Of a stretch of DNA of 64,000 nt, positions 43,733-53,597 are shown one piece after another. The position numbers and the translations under genes were made by a program. Each line of letters opens with the position of its first letter. The stretch's first letter is position 1. The stretch is from the NCBI RefSeq assembly GCF_012027615.1, contig NZ_SNUT01000007.1:62001-126000 (forward strand), read 5' to 3'. A model generated the notes under the pieces. The model worked only from the letters and a program-made list of their open reading frames with translations, did no database searches and had not been told where the DNA came from. This DNA is from Thermococcus sp. 21S7. Its GTDB lineage: Archaea > Methanobacteriota_B > Thermococci > Thermococcales > Thermococcaceae.

Positions 43733-44953
43733 TTACTCAAGGGTCGCATGCTTTTTCTTCATATCCTTTTCGGTCTTCTGGAAGGTTGCCATGAGGAGCG
43801 CTATGACCCCGTCGAGGAATATCATCGTTGAGTCCTCGAAGAGCGTTCCCATCGGGGCTATCCACTTGTACTTGGTGAGCATCTGGCGCGCTATGTAGTC
43901 CGTCGGAATGTCGGTCTTAGCCCTTCCGGGTATCTCGACCACGACGTCGGAGAGTCTGCCGAGGGTGGAGTTGGCGTAGGAGGTTATCGCCACTATCTTT
44001 CCGCCCTGCTTCTTGGCGATCTCCGCAGCATCGACTATGCTGTTGGTCTCACCGGAACCGCTGATGGCTATGAGCAGGTCGCCCGGCTCGAAGGCCGGCG
44101 TTATGGTCTCGCCGACGACGTAGACGTTGAAGTCGAGGTGCATGAGCCTCATCGCGAAGGCCTTGCCGACGAGGCCGCTCCTTCCGGCGCCGTAGATGAA
44201 GATCTTGTTCGCCCCAATCATTGCATCGACGAAGCCGCGAACCTGCTCTATCTTGAGCTTCTCCGCCACGTTGCCTATGTGCTCCACTATATCCGCCATG
44301 GCCTTCCTTATCGTCATCATGTACTCTCCCCAGAAGAGGTCGATTATTTTCCTAGTAACTCCCTCGGGATTCTTGGCCTTGGTTATCGCGCCGCCGACTA
44401 TTATGATGGTGGCGCCCAGTTCGATGACCTTCGGGATGGTCTCAAGGTTCAGTCCTCCGGCGACGGCAACGGGAACGCTGACGGCTTTGACGACCTTTTC
44501 AAGGTCTTCCAGCGGGCTCTTGCCCTGAACCTGCTCGTCTATGCCGGTGTGAACGAGTATGTAGTGAACGCCCATCTTCTCAAGTTCCTTGGCGCGCTTG
44601 ACCTTGTCCTTAACGCCGATTAGATCGACCATAATCCTGATTCCATAGCGCCTTGCAACTTCGACCGCGTCTTTTATCGTTTTGTCATCCGCCACGCCGA
44701 GGATGGAAACGACGTCGGCACCGTGTCTTGCTGCCATCTCGACCTCCAGAGCGCCGGTGTCCATTGTCTTGAGGTCCGCCACTATCTTCCTGTCCGGGAA
44801 GCGTCTCTTGAGAAGCTCAACCGCGCGCATGCCCTCCTTCTTAATGAGCGGAGTCCCAACCTCCAGCCAGTGAGCGCCGCCGCGAGCGGCCTTCTCCGCG
44901 ATAGAAATGGCCTGTTCAACGTCAGTTAAGTCAAGAGCGACCTGAAGTATCAT
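43733..44953 (-). CDS. hps-phi: Fused 3-hexulose-6-phosphate synthase / 6-phospho-3-hexuloisomerase
   Basis: A 406-residue fusion. Residues 1 to about 210 are HPS (LQVALDLTDVEQA, the GGxHWLEVGTPLI-like start, VADLKTMDTG with the metal Asp-Lys, VAVAGGLN). From about 222 on it is a SIS-fold PHI (IFIYGAGRSGLVGKAFAMRL, then ISGSGETNSIVD). In Thermococcales this enzyme runs backwards from fructose-6-phosphate to ribulose-5-phosphate and formaldehyde, replacing the missing oxidative pentose phosphate route. The C-terminal tail is lysine-rich. Confidence 0.97.
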   Translation of the reverse strand: MILQVALDLTDVEQAISIAEKAARGGAHWLEVGTPLIKKEGMRAVELLKRRFPDRKIVADLKTMDTGALEVEMAARHGADVVSILGVADDKTIKDAVEVARRYGIRIMVDLIGVKDKVKRAKELEKMGVHYILVHTGIDEQVQGKSPLEDLEKVVKAVSVPVAVAGGLNLETIPKVIELGATIIIVGGAITKAKNPEGVTRKIIDLFWGEYMMTIRKAMADIVEHIGNVAEKLKIEQVRGFVDAMIGANKIFIYGAGRSGLVGKAFAMRLMHLDFNVYVVGETITPAFEPGDLLIAISGSGETNSIVDAAEIAKKQGGKIVAITSYANSTLGRLSDVVVEIPGRAKTDIPTDYIARQMLTKYKWIAPMGTLFEDSTMIFLDGVIALLMATFQKTEKDMKKKHATLE

Positions 44954-45092
44954 CTCCTCGCCTCCAAGGAGTTTTCGTTTTAATCTTAGGGGGCTACTTT
45001 TTAAACTTTGGCGTCATAATTTGACAAAATTGTGTTGAAGAATCCAGCCAAGGTTTAAAAAGTGAATGGGCAATTCCGGATGGGTGGAATCA

Positions 45093-45818
45093 ATGGTAAC
45101 GTTCATCCCCTTCGGCGAGAAGCCCAACAGGGACGGGGTTCTCTACGTTCTGCAGCTCTTGAAGCGGAACAAGCTCATCGAGGATTACATGATAGTCGAA
45201 TCCAGCCGGGTGGAGCTCCTCCCTGAGAGGATTCCCCTCGACAGCGCCTACATAGTCGGGGAGCACCTCGCAACGTACGGCATAATTGAAAAGCTCCACC
45301 CCCCTTCGCTGCTGAGCATCGATGCACACACCGACCTCATGCACGACTACCTCGACCACGGCTCGTGGCTCGCCTACGCCCTGGAGGAGCGCCTCGTGAA
45401 CCGCGCGGTGGTTCTGGCGCCGGTTCTCATGATACCAACCACCGAGAGGACCCAGCTCTGGACGAGGCGTGTGAAGGTCTTCCCTGCCCTGCTGAGGAGC
45501 AGAAAGATTCGCGGAAAGTGGAGGGCGTACAAGAACCTCCAGACGAACTCCCTCGACGAGATAATCTCCGAGGCAAAGAAATACCTGGGTGAAGAGGTGT
45601 ACCTGACGGTTGACCTGGACGTTCTCAGGCCGGAATACAGGATAGCGCGCTTCCAGCACGGGGAGCTCACGCTTGAGGAGCTTCTTGATCTCCTGGAGGC
45701 GGTAAAGAAAAACTTCAAGATAATCGCCTTCGACATAGCCGAAGTTTCAGATAAGATTCGCCGCTCAAGGCTGGGCAAAAAGGCCTTTGTGGAGGTCTTC
45801 CAGCTGCTGATGGGGTGA
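45093..45818 (+). CDS. Arginase/deacetylase-fold metalloprotein, short form
   Basis: A 241-residue protein with ureohydrolase-type metal motifs in order: VGEHLATY near 56 (in place of GGDHS), SIDAHTDLMHDYLDHGSW (Asp77, His79, Asp81), TVDLDVL (Asp174, Asp176) and FDIAEVSD. It is about 60 residues shorter than arginases and agmatinases, so the substrate may differ. ATG 45093 is chosen because GGGTGG sits just before it. It heads an operon with an SSSCA1-type zinc protein and a wHTH protein. Confidence 0.8.
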   Translation: MVTFIPFGEKPNRDGVLYVLQLLKRNKLIEDYMIVESSRVELLPERIPLDSAYIVGEHLATYGIIEKLHPPSLLSIDAHTDLMHDYLDHGSWLAYALEERLVNRAVVLAPVLMIPTTERTQLWTRRVKVFPALLRSRKIRGKWRAYKNLQTNSLDEIISEAKKYLGEEVYLTVDLDVLRPEYRIARFQHGELTLEELLDLLEAVKKNFKIIAFDIAEVSDKIRRSRLGKKAFVEVFQLLMG

Positions 45819-45822
45819 TGGG

Positions 45823-46152
45823 ATGGCGCCCAAGGGACCCACTGAGGAGGAGATGAGAACGATCCTCATGCCCCTCATGCTTTCCGGGGCGAGGATGCTG
45901 GACAGGCACTGCCCCAAGTGCGGTTCGCCGCTCTTCGAGAAGGACGGCAGGGTTTTCTGCCCGATATGCGAGCACAGGAAAAGGCAGAAAGCGGGCGAGA
46001 TGAAAGGCGTTGAGGAGCGCCTCATGGAGAAGCTGAACGAACTTGCAAACTCCCTGCCGGACGAGGTTGACCAGCTTGAGAAACACTTAAGGGTAATGGA
46101 GAAGATAATAGAACTGCTGGAAAGGTATAGGAAACTGGAGGGAGAGGAATGA
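45823..46152 (+). CDS. SSSCA1 (autoantigen p27)-family zinc-ribbon protein
   Basis: A 109-residue protein with MLSGARMLDRHCPKCGSPLFEKDG, the signature of the Sjogren-syndrome/scleroderma autoantigen 1 family, then CPIC, forming a zinc ribbon at residues 30-50, and a C-terminal coiled-coil-like helix. The role in archaea is unknown. It is placed four bases after the arginase-fold gene and overlaps the next gene by 4 bases. Confidence 0.85.
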   Translation: MAPKGPTEEEMRTILMPLMLSGARMLDRHCPKCGSPLFEKDGRVFCPICEHRKRQKAGEMKGVEERLMEKLNELANSLPDEVDQLEKHLRVMEKIIELLERYRKLEGEE

Positions 46153-46361
46153 AGAACGTCAGGGTTTTGAAGGCTCTGGAGGATGGTCCGAAGACCATCG
46201 AGGAGATAGTTGAAATCACAAAGCTCCCCGCCATGGAGGTCAGGCGCTACCTTCTCCGCTTCGTCGAGCAGGGTAAGGTCGAGAGCTATCAGAAGGAAGG
46301 AAAGCTTTTCTGGAAGATTAAAGAGACGAGCGAAGCCGAAGAAGAGTTCAAATACGTCTGA
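46149..46361 (+). CDS. Small winged-helix DNA-binding protein, 70 residues
   Basis: Reads as a single helix-turn-helix with wing: LEDGPKTIEEIVEITKLP, then AMEVRRYLLRFVEQGKVESY and a KLFWKIKE strand. The start overlaps the SSSCA1-family stop (ATGA). It may regulate its own operon. It is convergent with trmBL2; about 50 bases separate the stops. Confidence 0.78.
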   Translation: MKNVRVLKALEDGPKTIEEIVEITKLPAMEVRRYLLRFVEQGKVESYQKEGKLFWKIKETSEAEEEFKYV

Positions 46362-46414
46362 ACCCTTTCTTTTCTATATTCCTATCGTCGAACAAAGGAA
46401 AAGGGAGAAGGGCA

Positions 46415-47209
46415 TCAGGCCTTCTTGGCGGCCTTCCAGTATTCGTTGAACTTGCCCTCGAACAGAGCCTTGACGCGGAAGTCCTTGATCCATATCTGGG
46501 TCTCGTAGTTGAAGTAGCGAGCTGCCATGTCCTCCAGGGCGAAGAAGACCTCGTCATCGCAGATGAGCATCGGGAGTTCGAGCTTGTCTATGACCTTGAG
46601 CTCAAGCTTGCCGGCCTTGTAGTAGTCCATTATCTTTGAGGTGCCGAGCCTGTGGAACACGGTCTCGGTGACTATTATCTTGGCCTTGGCGCCGTTGTCT
46701 ATTGCCCTGATGATGTCGCTCTCCAGGTTAACCGCGATGTAGCCGTCGTCGGCGAGGAGTATCTGCTCCTTGACCTCCTCGAACATCTCCTTGGTCTTGA
46801 GGGTGGCGTTCCTGATTCCGCGGACGACCCAGACCTTCTCGACGCCGTACTTCGGAATCTCAGTCTCGATGAGCGGGCTCATGAGCTCAAGGAGTTCCTC
46901 CTTCGCCTTCTTCTTGGCCTCAAGTTCCTCTGCGACGCGCTCCTGCCACTCCTCGATGAACTTTTCGAGGATGTTCTGCGGGTGAACCGGCCTGTACTTG
47001 TTGACCTTGCCCGGCTGGCTTATGGCGAAGCCCTTCTTCTCCAGGCTCCTGAGAACGTCGTAGGTCCTTGGCGCCGGAACCTCGGAGACGCTGGCCAGCT
47101 CTGCGGGGGTAAGGACCCCGAAACCAACCAGTGCCACGTACGCCCTTGCCTCGTAGAGGTTCAACTCAAAGTGCTCCTGAAGGAGCTCTACCATCCTGTC
47201 CTTAACCAT
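46415..47209 (-). CDS. trmBL2: TrmBL2, TrmB-like chromatin protein/global regulator
   Basis: A 264-residue TrmB-family protein: an N-terminal winged helix (LNLYEARAYVALVGFGVLTPAELASVSEVP, then APRTYDVLRSLEKKGF), a coiled coil at about 85-115, and a PLD-like C-terminal domain without the sugar-binding part of TrmB. Length and sequence match TrmBL2 of T. kodakarensis, an abundant protein that coats DNA as thick filaments and represses many genes. The next gene, reverse gyrase, is its neighbour in that species too. Confidence 0.92.
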   Translation of the reverse strand: MVKDRMVELLQEHFELNLYEARAYVALVGFGVLTPAELASVSEVPAPRTYDVLRSLEKKGFAISQPGKVNKYRPVHPQNILEKFIEEWQERVAEELEAKKKAKEELLELMSPLIETEIPKYGVEKVWVVRGIRNATLKTKEMFEEVKEQILLADDGYIAVNLESDIIRAIDNGAKAKIIVTETVFHRLGTSKIMDYYKAGKLELKVIDKLELPMLICDDEVFFALEDMAARYFNYETQIWIKDFRVKALFEGKFNEYWKAAKKA

Positions 47210-47552
47210 TTCTTACCACCACCCAATTTTCTATTTTTTGTTTGGATTTCATTCCCTATAAATTTTTTCCACAGACTATTAGTGTCCCTGGTTATGTTTT
47301 AAAGATTATTCTAAGATGACTTCCCTGGATATTATTGCCATTGTGTATACATGCAAACCTATTACTACCTTATGATTTTAAAAATTTTTGGTTTTACTAA
47401 GAAGCAAAATTCAGCTGAAACTTTATGTAACCCTCCCGGGCGATTGATTTGGATGATCATACTTGGTGTTCACGTCAGCCCGAAGTATATATCACCTTAA
47501 GTGTTATAAAATCAAAGACTTCAGATTGCAATGAAAGAATAATATCATAATG
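47210..47552. promoter_or_regulatory. AT-rich intergenic region upstream of trmBL2
   Basis: About 340 bases without a gene. It is one of the most AT-rich stretches in the window, with many A/T runs of 5-8 bases. The trmBL2 TATA (minus strand TTTATA, near 47257-47262) and a GGGTGGTGG ribosome-binding site lie at the left end. The remainder, past the reverse gyrase stop, shows no repeat array or coding sequence. Its length and composition fit autoregulation by TrmBL2, which binds broadly. Confidence 0.5.
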
Positions 47553-50500
47553 TTATGTGGGGTACTTTTCACCGAGATACCTAATGAGCTCTTCATGGAG
47601 TCTCCGGAGAACCTCTTGGTAGTCGATCTTGTTTTCCTCGATCATGTCCATTATCTCCTCAAGCTCCCGGGTCTTCTCCTCACTGACGAGTTCTTTGTAT
47701 TTACTTATGAGATAATGGTAGACCTTGATGCCCTGGTCAGTGGGCACCAGCTTTTTCCTTCCGCGGGTCTCAATGACATAATAGCGCTGGAGCAGGGTCT
47801 GGACGATTTTTGCGTACGTTGAAGGCCTTCCTATCTTGCGCTCCTTCATCAGGGAAATTATGTCTCCCTGGGTGTAGAGGGAAACCTTCGGCGCCTTCCA
47901 CTTCTTGGACTCGACGACCTTCAGCCTCGCCCCCTCCTCAAGCCTCGGGAGCTCTCTGAAGGGCGGGCCCCTCAGTTTAGTCCATCCGTCCTCGATTACC
48001 TCAACGTAGCCCTCTATCTCGGCCTTTCCAACGCCCGCGTCGATGACTGCCCTCTCGTGGAGTATCTTAGCAGCTTTCATCTGGCTCGTCATGAAGCGCC
48101 TGAATATCATATCGTAGAGCCTGTAGTGGTTCCGGGTGAGGTTCTTGGGGAGCTGGATAATCCCGTCGCGGACGAGTTGCATGAGCCTGCCCGTGTCTAT
48201 CGGCCTCGTTGGCCTTATGGCCTCGTGGGTTCCCTCCTCGCCCCAGGGGCGCGGTTTAAAGTACTCCTCACCGAGTTCCTGGGTGATGTACTCCTTGGCG
48301 ATTTCTATGCCTGTACTACTTACATGAGTTGAATCAGTCCTATGATAGCTCGTAAGTCCTGCCTCGAACAGGTCCTGCGCCAGCCTCATGGTCTCTGGAG
48401 CGGACAGCTTGAGGAAGGTCGAGGCGTCCTTCAGCATGGCGTCGGTCGTGTACGGCGGCATCGGGTTCAGCTCGCGCTCCTCAAGCTGAACATCCTTGAC
48501 GGTGACGTATTCGGGCGGTTCAACGTTTTTGCCGTCTTTTCCGAGTTCTACCGTGACCCGAAGACCGTTCTCAAGGCTCAGCCCCATGAAGTACGTCTCG
48601 CTCTCGGTGAACTCCTTGTATCGCTCAATCACCCAGCCCAGAACCGGCGTCTGAACCCTTCCGGCTGAGAGGTTGCGGTTCTCAAAGACGCGCTGGAGTT
48701 CCTGGCTCAACTCAAAGCCGATCCATCTGTCCTCTATGCGTCTGACGAGCTGGGCGTTAACGCGGCCCTCGTTGACGTCCCTGGCTTCCTCAATGGCGCG
48801 CATTATAGCCGGTCTCGTGACCTCGTGGAACTCTATGCGCTTGATGTTCGGCGTGTACGGACTCAGGACGTTCATGATGTCCCAGGCTATCTTCTCACCC
48901 TCCGTATCGGGGTCCGTCGCTATGAGTATCTCATCGACCTCCTGGGCGAGCTCGCGCATCGCCTTGACGTTCTGAAGGGCGTCGCGGACGTTGGTCGAGC
49001 CGCAGCGCGGACAAATTCCTTTCTCCTCCCAGTCCACGAACTGATGGCCGCAGTCGCGGCAGCGCTTGATGGTGTCGTAGACGGGGATGAACTTCAGCAT
49101 GCCGTCTTTTTCATCAACAAGAACGCCGTGGTAGCCCTCGTTCGTCACGAGGTCGAACATGTGCCCTCCGCTTGCCAGAATGGTCAGCATCATGTTTCCT
49201 ATGCTCACCTCGTAGGCGACCAGGTCACCTATCCTCGTCTTGCTCGGCTGGCCGAAGAAGTTGGCTATCGTCCTGGCCTTGTTCGGGCTCTCCACTATCA
49301 TGAGGGCGGATTTGACGAGGTCCTTGACCTTGGCGCTTATCTTACCCTCCATAACGAGGCGGACCTTCTCCCTGTCCTCGTCTATCTGCCTCAGAACCTC
49401 GTCGAGGTCCAGCTCCTCGAAGGGCACCATCTTGAACTCGGTGAAGCGCCAGCGCATCTGCCTGAGGAGGCCGTTGAAGACCTTCTCGTTGTCAACTATG
49501 AGCACGCTCAGTCCCTTGGTGATTCCACCGGCAAACAGCCTGCTCGTCCTTCCGGTGGCCTGGATGTACGTTCTAACGTCGGGAATCTCGATATACCACT
49601 TGCCACCTTCCTCCTTCAGGCTGATGAATGGGTCTTCGGCAAGCTTTTTGAGAACCTCCTCGTCCTTGAGAACCTTCCTCAGGAACTCAACCAGCTCGCG
49701 GAAAACACCGAGGACGTGGTTGTGGAACTCGTTCTCTATCGGCAGTCCCTCGGCCAAAGCTTCCTCTATCTTAAGGAGCTCGAACTGGGGGATGTTCCTT
49801 ATCAGCCTCCTGAGCCTCGCGTGCATCTTTTCGGCCTGCTTCCTGTCTTCGTCGCTCAGGAAGTCCATGACCTCGCTGAGGAGGCCGAGGGCGCGGTAGA
49901 TGGTCGGTCTTTCGAGGTCTATTGAAAAGCGGAACTTGGGAACGCCGGTGAATATCGCGTAGCGGATGAGGTGGGGCATGTCGAGACCGCGGACGAGGGA
50001 GCCGTAGTAGGTTGCCGAGCCTATGAGGTAGTCGGCCTCGCCGTTCTCGAAGCGTTCGATGGCCTTCCTGTTCTTGGAGCTGACGAGTTCGATTCTGAAG
50101 CCGCGTTCGCGGAGATAATGCGCCAGCTCCTCGGCGTAGGCAAGCCCCTGGTCGATAGGCGTGAATATTATCCCGCCCGCTCCGAGCCGGTTGAGGAGCT
50201 CCTCCACGTGCTCCTTGATGTCCCTGCTCGGTTTTATATAGCTGTCAACGACGTTTCTGAGGGCACTCCTTCCGCTTCCAACCTCGAAGCCGAGCAGCTC
50301 ACGGTAGAGCTTTATCCTGTCGCCCCTCGCAGAACCTGTGGCGGAGGCGATTATCATTATCCCTACGCCGTTTTTGGCCTTGAATTCTTCGATTTCACGC
50401 TGGAGCTCTGAGATTTGGGCGTTCAGCTCCTTGAGCCTCTCCTCCCTGTCCTTGGCGCGTCCGTTCAGGTATTTGGACATCTGCTTCTTCAGACGGATTA

Positions 50501-51233
50501 TCTCCCAGGCCTTTTCGATTACCTCGTCGTTGAAGCCGAGGAGTAGAAGGGAGCGGTCTATGTTCTTGCTGGCCTTTAGGAACGCATCGACATCGTCGAC
50601 GAAGATGAAGTCAAAGCGCCTGCCCTTCAGAACATCATCAAACTTTCTGGCGAGCCACTGGGCGCTGGTGACGAGGATGTCGTAGTCCCCATTCTGAATC
50701 TTGGCCAGCATCTCCTCCCTTTCCTTCTTCCGGAGGTTGCCGTGGTAGTATGCGAGGTTTATCTCGGCGCCGGCCCTCTCAGCTATCGCCTGGAGCTTTT
50801 TGGCGGTTTGAATCACCAGCGGGGTGGTGGGCACGACTATGTAGCTCTTCTTTCCCCTCGTGGCATGCCAGATCGCCATGAACGCACCGAAGGTGCTTTT
50901 TCCCATCCCCGTGGGGGCTATGATTGAGAAGCTCCTGCCCTTCAGGAGTCTCTTAACCCAGGTTCTCTGCGCGCTCCAGAAGGTGAAGCCGGTGGCTTTT
51001 TCAAAGAAGGCCTCGATTTCCCTAAGGCCCTTTTCGAGGCCGTAAATCCTCTCCCACTCTTTGAGGGTTCCCCTTAGCTGGAGTGCGTTTCTAACTGCGG
51101 TTACGAGATCAAAATAAGAGTCAGCCCGGGCGGTTTCATCGAGGCACTCATCGCAGGGATTCTTGAGGTACAGCCTTTCATCGGAGATTTTACCGAGGCA
51201 GTTCGGGCACATCTCGCGATAGATCGCCTTCAT
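47553..51233 (-). CDS. rgy: Reverse gyrase
   Basis: A 1226-residue fusion of a SF2-helicase-like domain and type IA topoisomerase that introduces positive supercoils, the hallmark enzyme of hyperthermophiles. It has an N-terminal zinc finger (Cys9, Cys12, Cys27, Cys30), Walker A PTGMGKST with Lys112, a DDVD box, a latch region, and a second zinc ribbon (CRDCG, CPRCG). The topoisomerase TOPRIM segment is followed by active-site Tyr963 in LTSYHRTDS. No intein interrupts the conserved motifs, unlike in some Pyrococcus and Thermococcus homologues. Confidence 0.98.
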   Translation of the reverse strand: MKAIYREMCPNCLGKISDERLYLKNPCDECLDETARADSYFDLVTAVRNALQLRGTLKEWERIYGLEKGLREIEAFFEKATGFTFWSAQRTWVKRLLKGRSFSIIAPTGMGKSTFGAFMAIWHATRGKKSYIVVPTTPLVIQTAKKLQAIAERAGAEINLAYYHGNLRKKEREEMLAKIQNGDYDILVTSAQWLARKFDDVLKGRRFDFIFVDDVDAFLKASKNIDRSLLLLGFNDEVIEKAWEIIRLKKQMSKYLNGRAKDREERLKELNAQISELQREIEEFKAKNGVGIMIIASATGSARGDRIKLYRELLGFEVGSGRSALRNVVDSYIKPSRDIKEHVEELLNRLGAGGIIFTPIDQGLAYAEELAHYLRERGFRIELVSSKNRKAIERFENGEADYLIGSATYYGSLVRGLDMPHLIRYAIFTGVPKFRFSIDLERPTIYRALGLLSEVMDFLSDEDRKQAEKMHARLRRLIRNIPQFELLKIEEALAEGLPIENEFHNHVLGVFRELVEFLRKVLKDEEVLKKLAEDPFISLKEEGGKWYIEIPDVRTYIQATGRTSRLFAGGITKGLSVLIVDNEKVFNGLLRQMRWRFTEFKMVPFEELDLDEVLRQIDEDREKVRLVMEGKISAKVKDLVKSALMIVESPNKARTIANFFGQPSKTRIGDLVAYEVSIGNMMLTILASGGHMFDLVTNEGYHGVLVDEKDGMLKFIPVYDTIKRCRDCGHQFVDWEEKGICPRCGSTNVRDALQNVKAMRELAQEVDEILIATDPDTEGEKIAWDIMNVLSPYTPNIKRIEFHEVTRPAIMRAIEEARDVNEGRVNAQLVRRIEDRWIGFELSQELQRVFENRNLSAGRVQTPVLGWVIERYKEFTESETYFMGLSLENGLRVTVELGKDGKNVEPPEYVTVKDVQLEERELNPMPPYTTDAMLKDASTFLKLSAPETMRLAQDLFEAGLTSYHRTDSTHVSSTGIEIAKEYITQELGEEYFKPRPWGEEGTHEAIRPTRPIDTGRLMQLVRDGIIQLPKNLTRNHYRLYDMIFRRFMTSQMKAAKILHERAVIDAGVGKAEIEGYVEVIEDGWTKLRGPPFRELPRLEEGARLKVVESKKWKAPKVSLYTQGDIISLMKERKIGRPSTYAKIVQTLLQRYYVIETRGRKKLVPTDQGIKVYHYLISKYKELVSEEKTRELEEIMDMIEENKIDYQEVLRRLHEELIRYLGEKYPT

Positions 51234-51284
51234 TTTCTCACCCTCTAAGTTCCTATTTGGTGCTAGGGGGATTTATAAGGGTTT

Positions 51285-51815
51285 TTAGATGGCCGCCTCA
51301 AGCTCCCTCAGTTCATCCTCAAGCTTCGCCGAAAGCTCGTAGTCGCTGAAGACGTGCTTGTACTCCGCGAGGATTTCCTCAAGGACGTGGAGTGCCTCCA
51401 TCTTGCGGGTCATCCTGACGAGCTTTAACGCTCTCCTGAAGAGTTTGGCAACCTCGCTCCCGCTCTCGTCCGTGCTGAGTGAAAACCTCAGCTCCTTGAG
51501 GGTAACGTCGAGCGCCAGCTCCGGAACCTCAGCCAGGAACTCCATAGCTACCGCCTCAGGAAAGAGCTCGGTATGTTTATCGAAGCTCTCGAAGTAGAAG
51601 CCGGCATCGTAGGCTTTCACGACCGCCGCCACGTGCTTGCAGTCCCCTCCAAGGGGACACGTGCAGCGGTTCTCGCCCGTTGAGATGTCAAGCTCGACGT
51701 AGTATGGATACGTACCCAGAACCTTGGAGAAGAGTCTGTTTCCACGTTTGACTACCCAGAGAACCTTTCCGGCCTTGTAATAGCGCTCCCCCTTCTTGAG
51801 GGTTTTCTCGTCCAT
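51285..51815 (-). CDS. SWIM zinc-finger protein
   Basis: A 176-residue protein. After an N-terminal YYKAGKVLWVVKRG segment it has the SWIM motif CTCPLGGDCKHVAA (Cys-x-Cys then Cys-x-His) near residues 53-66, and a helical C-terminal half. SWIM proteins bind DNA or proteins; partners are unknown. ATG 51815 is preferred to the in-frame GTG 51824. About 50 bases separate its stop from the reverse gyrase start. Confidence 0.82.
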   Translation of the reverse strand: MDEKTLKKGERYYKAGKVLWVVKRGNRLFSKVLGTYPYYVELDISTGENRCTCPLGGDCKHVAAVVKAYDAGFYFESFDKHTELFPEAVAMEFLAEVPELALDVTLKELRFSLSTDESGSEVAKLFRRALKLVRMTRKMEALHVLEEILAEYKHVFSDYELSAKLEDELRELEAAI

Positions 51816-51908
51816 GGCACTCACTTTAGGGGCTTTGGTTGGGTTCGCTTTAAGCCTTTCGACCGCAACCGTTTTATTTCCCCACGAGTACTATATCCGG
51901 TGGTGACC

Positions 51909-52142
51909 ATGGATGTTTTTGAGCTCGCGAGGCGCTATCACGATGAGCTCGGCATAAAGGAGCCGAGCATGGCCACTATGGCGGCGGAATTCTTCGACGA
52001 CCTCGGCCTTAAAATGGCGGAGTTCCTTCAAAGCGAGGGCTACGCGGTGCTGAGCACAAAGTTCATAGACTACGACAAGAGCCTCGTTCTCGACGTATCA
52101 AAAGGAGAAAAGAGGTTTGAGGTAACGCTCCGCAAGAGCTAA
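51909..52142 (+). CDS. Unknown small protein, 77 residues
   Basis: An alpha/beta protein (FELARRYHDELGIKEPSMAT, then a two-strand end, LVLDVSKGEKRFEVTL) with no known motif. ATG 51909 follows GGTGACC and a clear TATA (GTTTTATTT) about 35 bases upstream, so expression is likely. Its last four bases overlap the stop of the convergent DUF4139-like gene. Confidence 0.65.
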   Translation: MDVFELARRYHDELGIKEPSMATMAAEFFDDLGLKMAEFLQSEGYAVLSTKFIDYDKSLVLDVSKGEKRFEVTLRKS

Positions 52143-53443
52143 TAGCGGTTCTCGTAGTCAAAGACTATCTCCTTCTTTTCTCCAGGGTTAACCGTAACCC
52201 TGAACTCGACGTAGTTCCCGGTCTCGTCAATGGGCTCCATGCTTGAGCTCAGAACCTTGCCCCACTTGTAGTGCCTGACTATGACGGTCTTGGCGTCCTT
52301 TCCAAAGTTCTCAAGGGTGATCTTGACCTTGTAGTATGCGTAGTGGTCGTCGTGCTTCTCCTCAAGAACTACCGTGCTGCCCTTGAGGTCGTAATCCTTC
52401 CCGATGCCTATCCTGAGTGTATCCCCTTCGGGCGTGTGCTCTATGGCCCTCTCACCGATGAGGAGGGCCCCGTCGTCGGTTTCCCGGTATATCTCAGCTA
52501 TCCCCGCCGGAAGAACCTTCTCGGTCTTGAATGATATCGACTCGTAGACCGCCCCCTCCCTGCTGTACGGCCAGCTCTCGTAGAGGTACTCCCTCTCGAA
52601 GGGGACTTCGAAGTTGATGTATGGGTACATCATCGTGCTGGCAGGGTTGATGTCGGCCACACCGAGCTTGTAGAGGTAGAACGCCTCTATCTTCTCCGGC
52701 TGGCCCACGTTGACCTGATCGGTTCCCTTCTCAGCCAGGGCATAGAGAACCCTCGGCTGGGGGACGTTCTGATACAGCTGAACGTCGCCCGCAACCAGGA
52801 GAACCTTCGCGTCCTTGAACTCCTGGGCGGTCGGGTTGTTGAGGACGATGTAGCCGTAGAGCTTCGCGTTATCGCCGATGTAGAGCTTGTACCTGCTCTC
52901 CCAGCTCATGTTGGAGACGCGGTAGACGATGCTCACGTTGTACTTTCCGGCTTCTTCCGCCCGAAGAACCGCGTAGGCGGTCGCCTTCCCCTCAAGGTTC
53001 TTGGCCTTGAAGTAGGCCACCTCGTTCGGGTTTATGAGGTAGTAGCCGTCGCCCTCGATGGCTATCTTTCCGTTCTTGAAGCCGAGGAACTTGCCAGTAA
53101 CGGTGTCGCCGCTCCTCAGCTTGACCTCGACCTCGCTTCCGACGTTGGCGCTGTAAACGTCCCCGCTCTGGCCCCTGCTGAATACTCCGAGAACCTGAAC
53201 GCCCTCGTCGAGCGGCCTAATCGTTACCTCGGCTATGTTCAGGCCTGCCAGCTCCTCAAGGGGAACCTCGTTCATGCCCTCTTTGAGCTCAAGCTCCAGC
53301 GTTTTCTCAACAACGCCTATCCTGGCAGAGTTGTACAGCACGACGGTCGTTTCGGCGGCCGAAGCCTTGCCGCCCTGGAAGGAAAAAACCGCCAGAACCA
53401 TCACCAAAATTCCTCCGATACCCGCAATAATCTTCCGATTCAT
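52139..53443 (-). CDS. Exported DUF4139-like protein
   Basis: A 434-residue protein with a signal peptide or membrane anchor (MNRKIIAGIGGILVMVLAVFS). The beginning, VVLYNSARIGVVEKTLELEL, and the central SIVYRVSNMSWESRYKLYIG resemble the DUF4139/mucoidy-inhibitor-A-like family, which forms beta-rich modules. The protein probably faces the outside. ATG 53443 follows GGTGATTGG. The function is unknown; no obvious partner is adjacent. Confidence 0.7.
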   Translation of the reverse strand: MNRKIIAGIGGILVMVLAVFSFQGGKASAAETTVVLYNSARIGVVEKTLELELKEGMNEVPLEELAGLNIAEVTIRPLDEGVQVLGVFSRGQSGDVYSANVGSEVEVKLRSGDTVTGKFLGFKNGKIAIEGDGYYLINPNEVAYFKAKNLEGKATAYAVLRAEEAGKYNVSIVYRVSNMSWESRYKLYIGDNAKLYGYIVLNNPTAQEFKDAKVLLVAGDVQLYQNVPQPRVLYALAEKGTDQVNVGQPEKIEAFYLYKLGVADINPASTMMYPYINFEVPFEREYLYESWPYSREGAVYESISFKTEKVLPAGIAEIYRETDDGALLIGERAIEHTPEGDTLRIGIGKDYDLKGSTVVLEEKHDDHYAYYKVKITLENFGKDAKTVIVRHYKWGKVLSSSMEPIDETGNYVEFRVTVNPGEKKEIVFDYENRY

Positions 53444-53597
53444 TCCAATCACCACTAATACCTTGAACTCTGGGGTATTTATAACCCGGACATCGCTTCA
53501 AACCGAGCCGAAACGAAAGAAACGATAGGTTGACGAATGGAAACCCTTTTAACTGCCCGGTCGGATTGAGAACTGTCAAGCTGATGAGGTGATTGGT

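Noticed and set aside
47553-51233. Intein in reverse gyrase
   Set aside because: The conserved motifs run without interruption and the length of 1226 residues is that of an intein-free enzyme.
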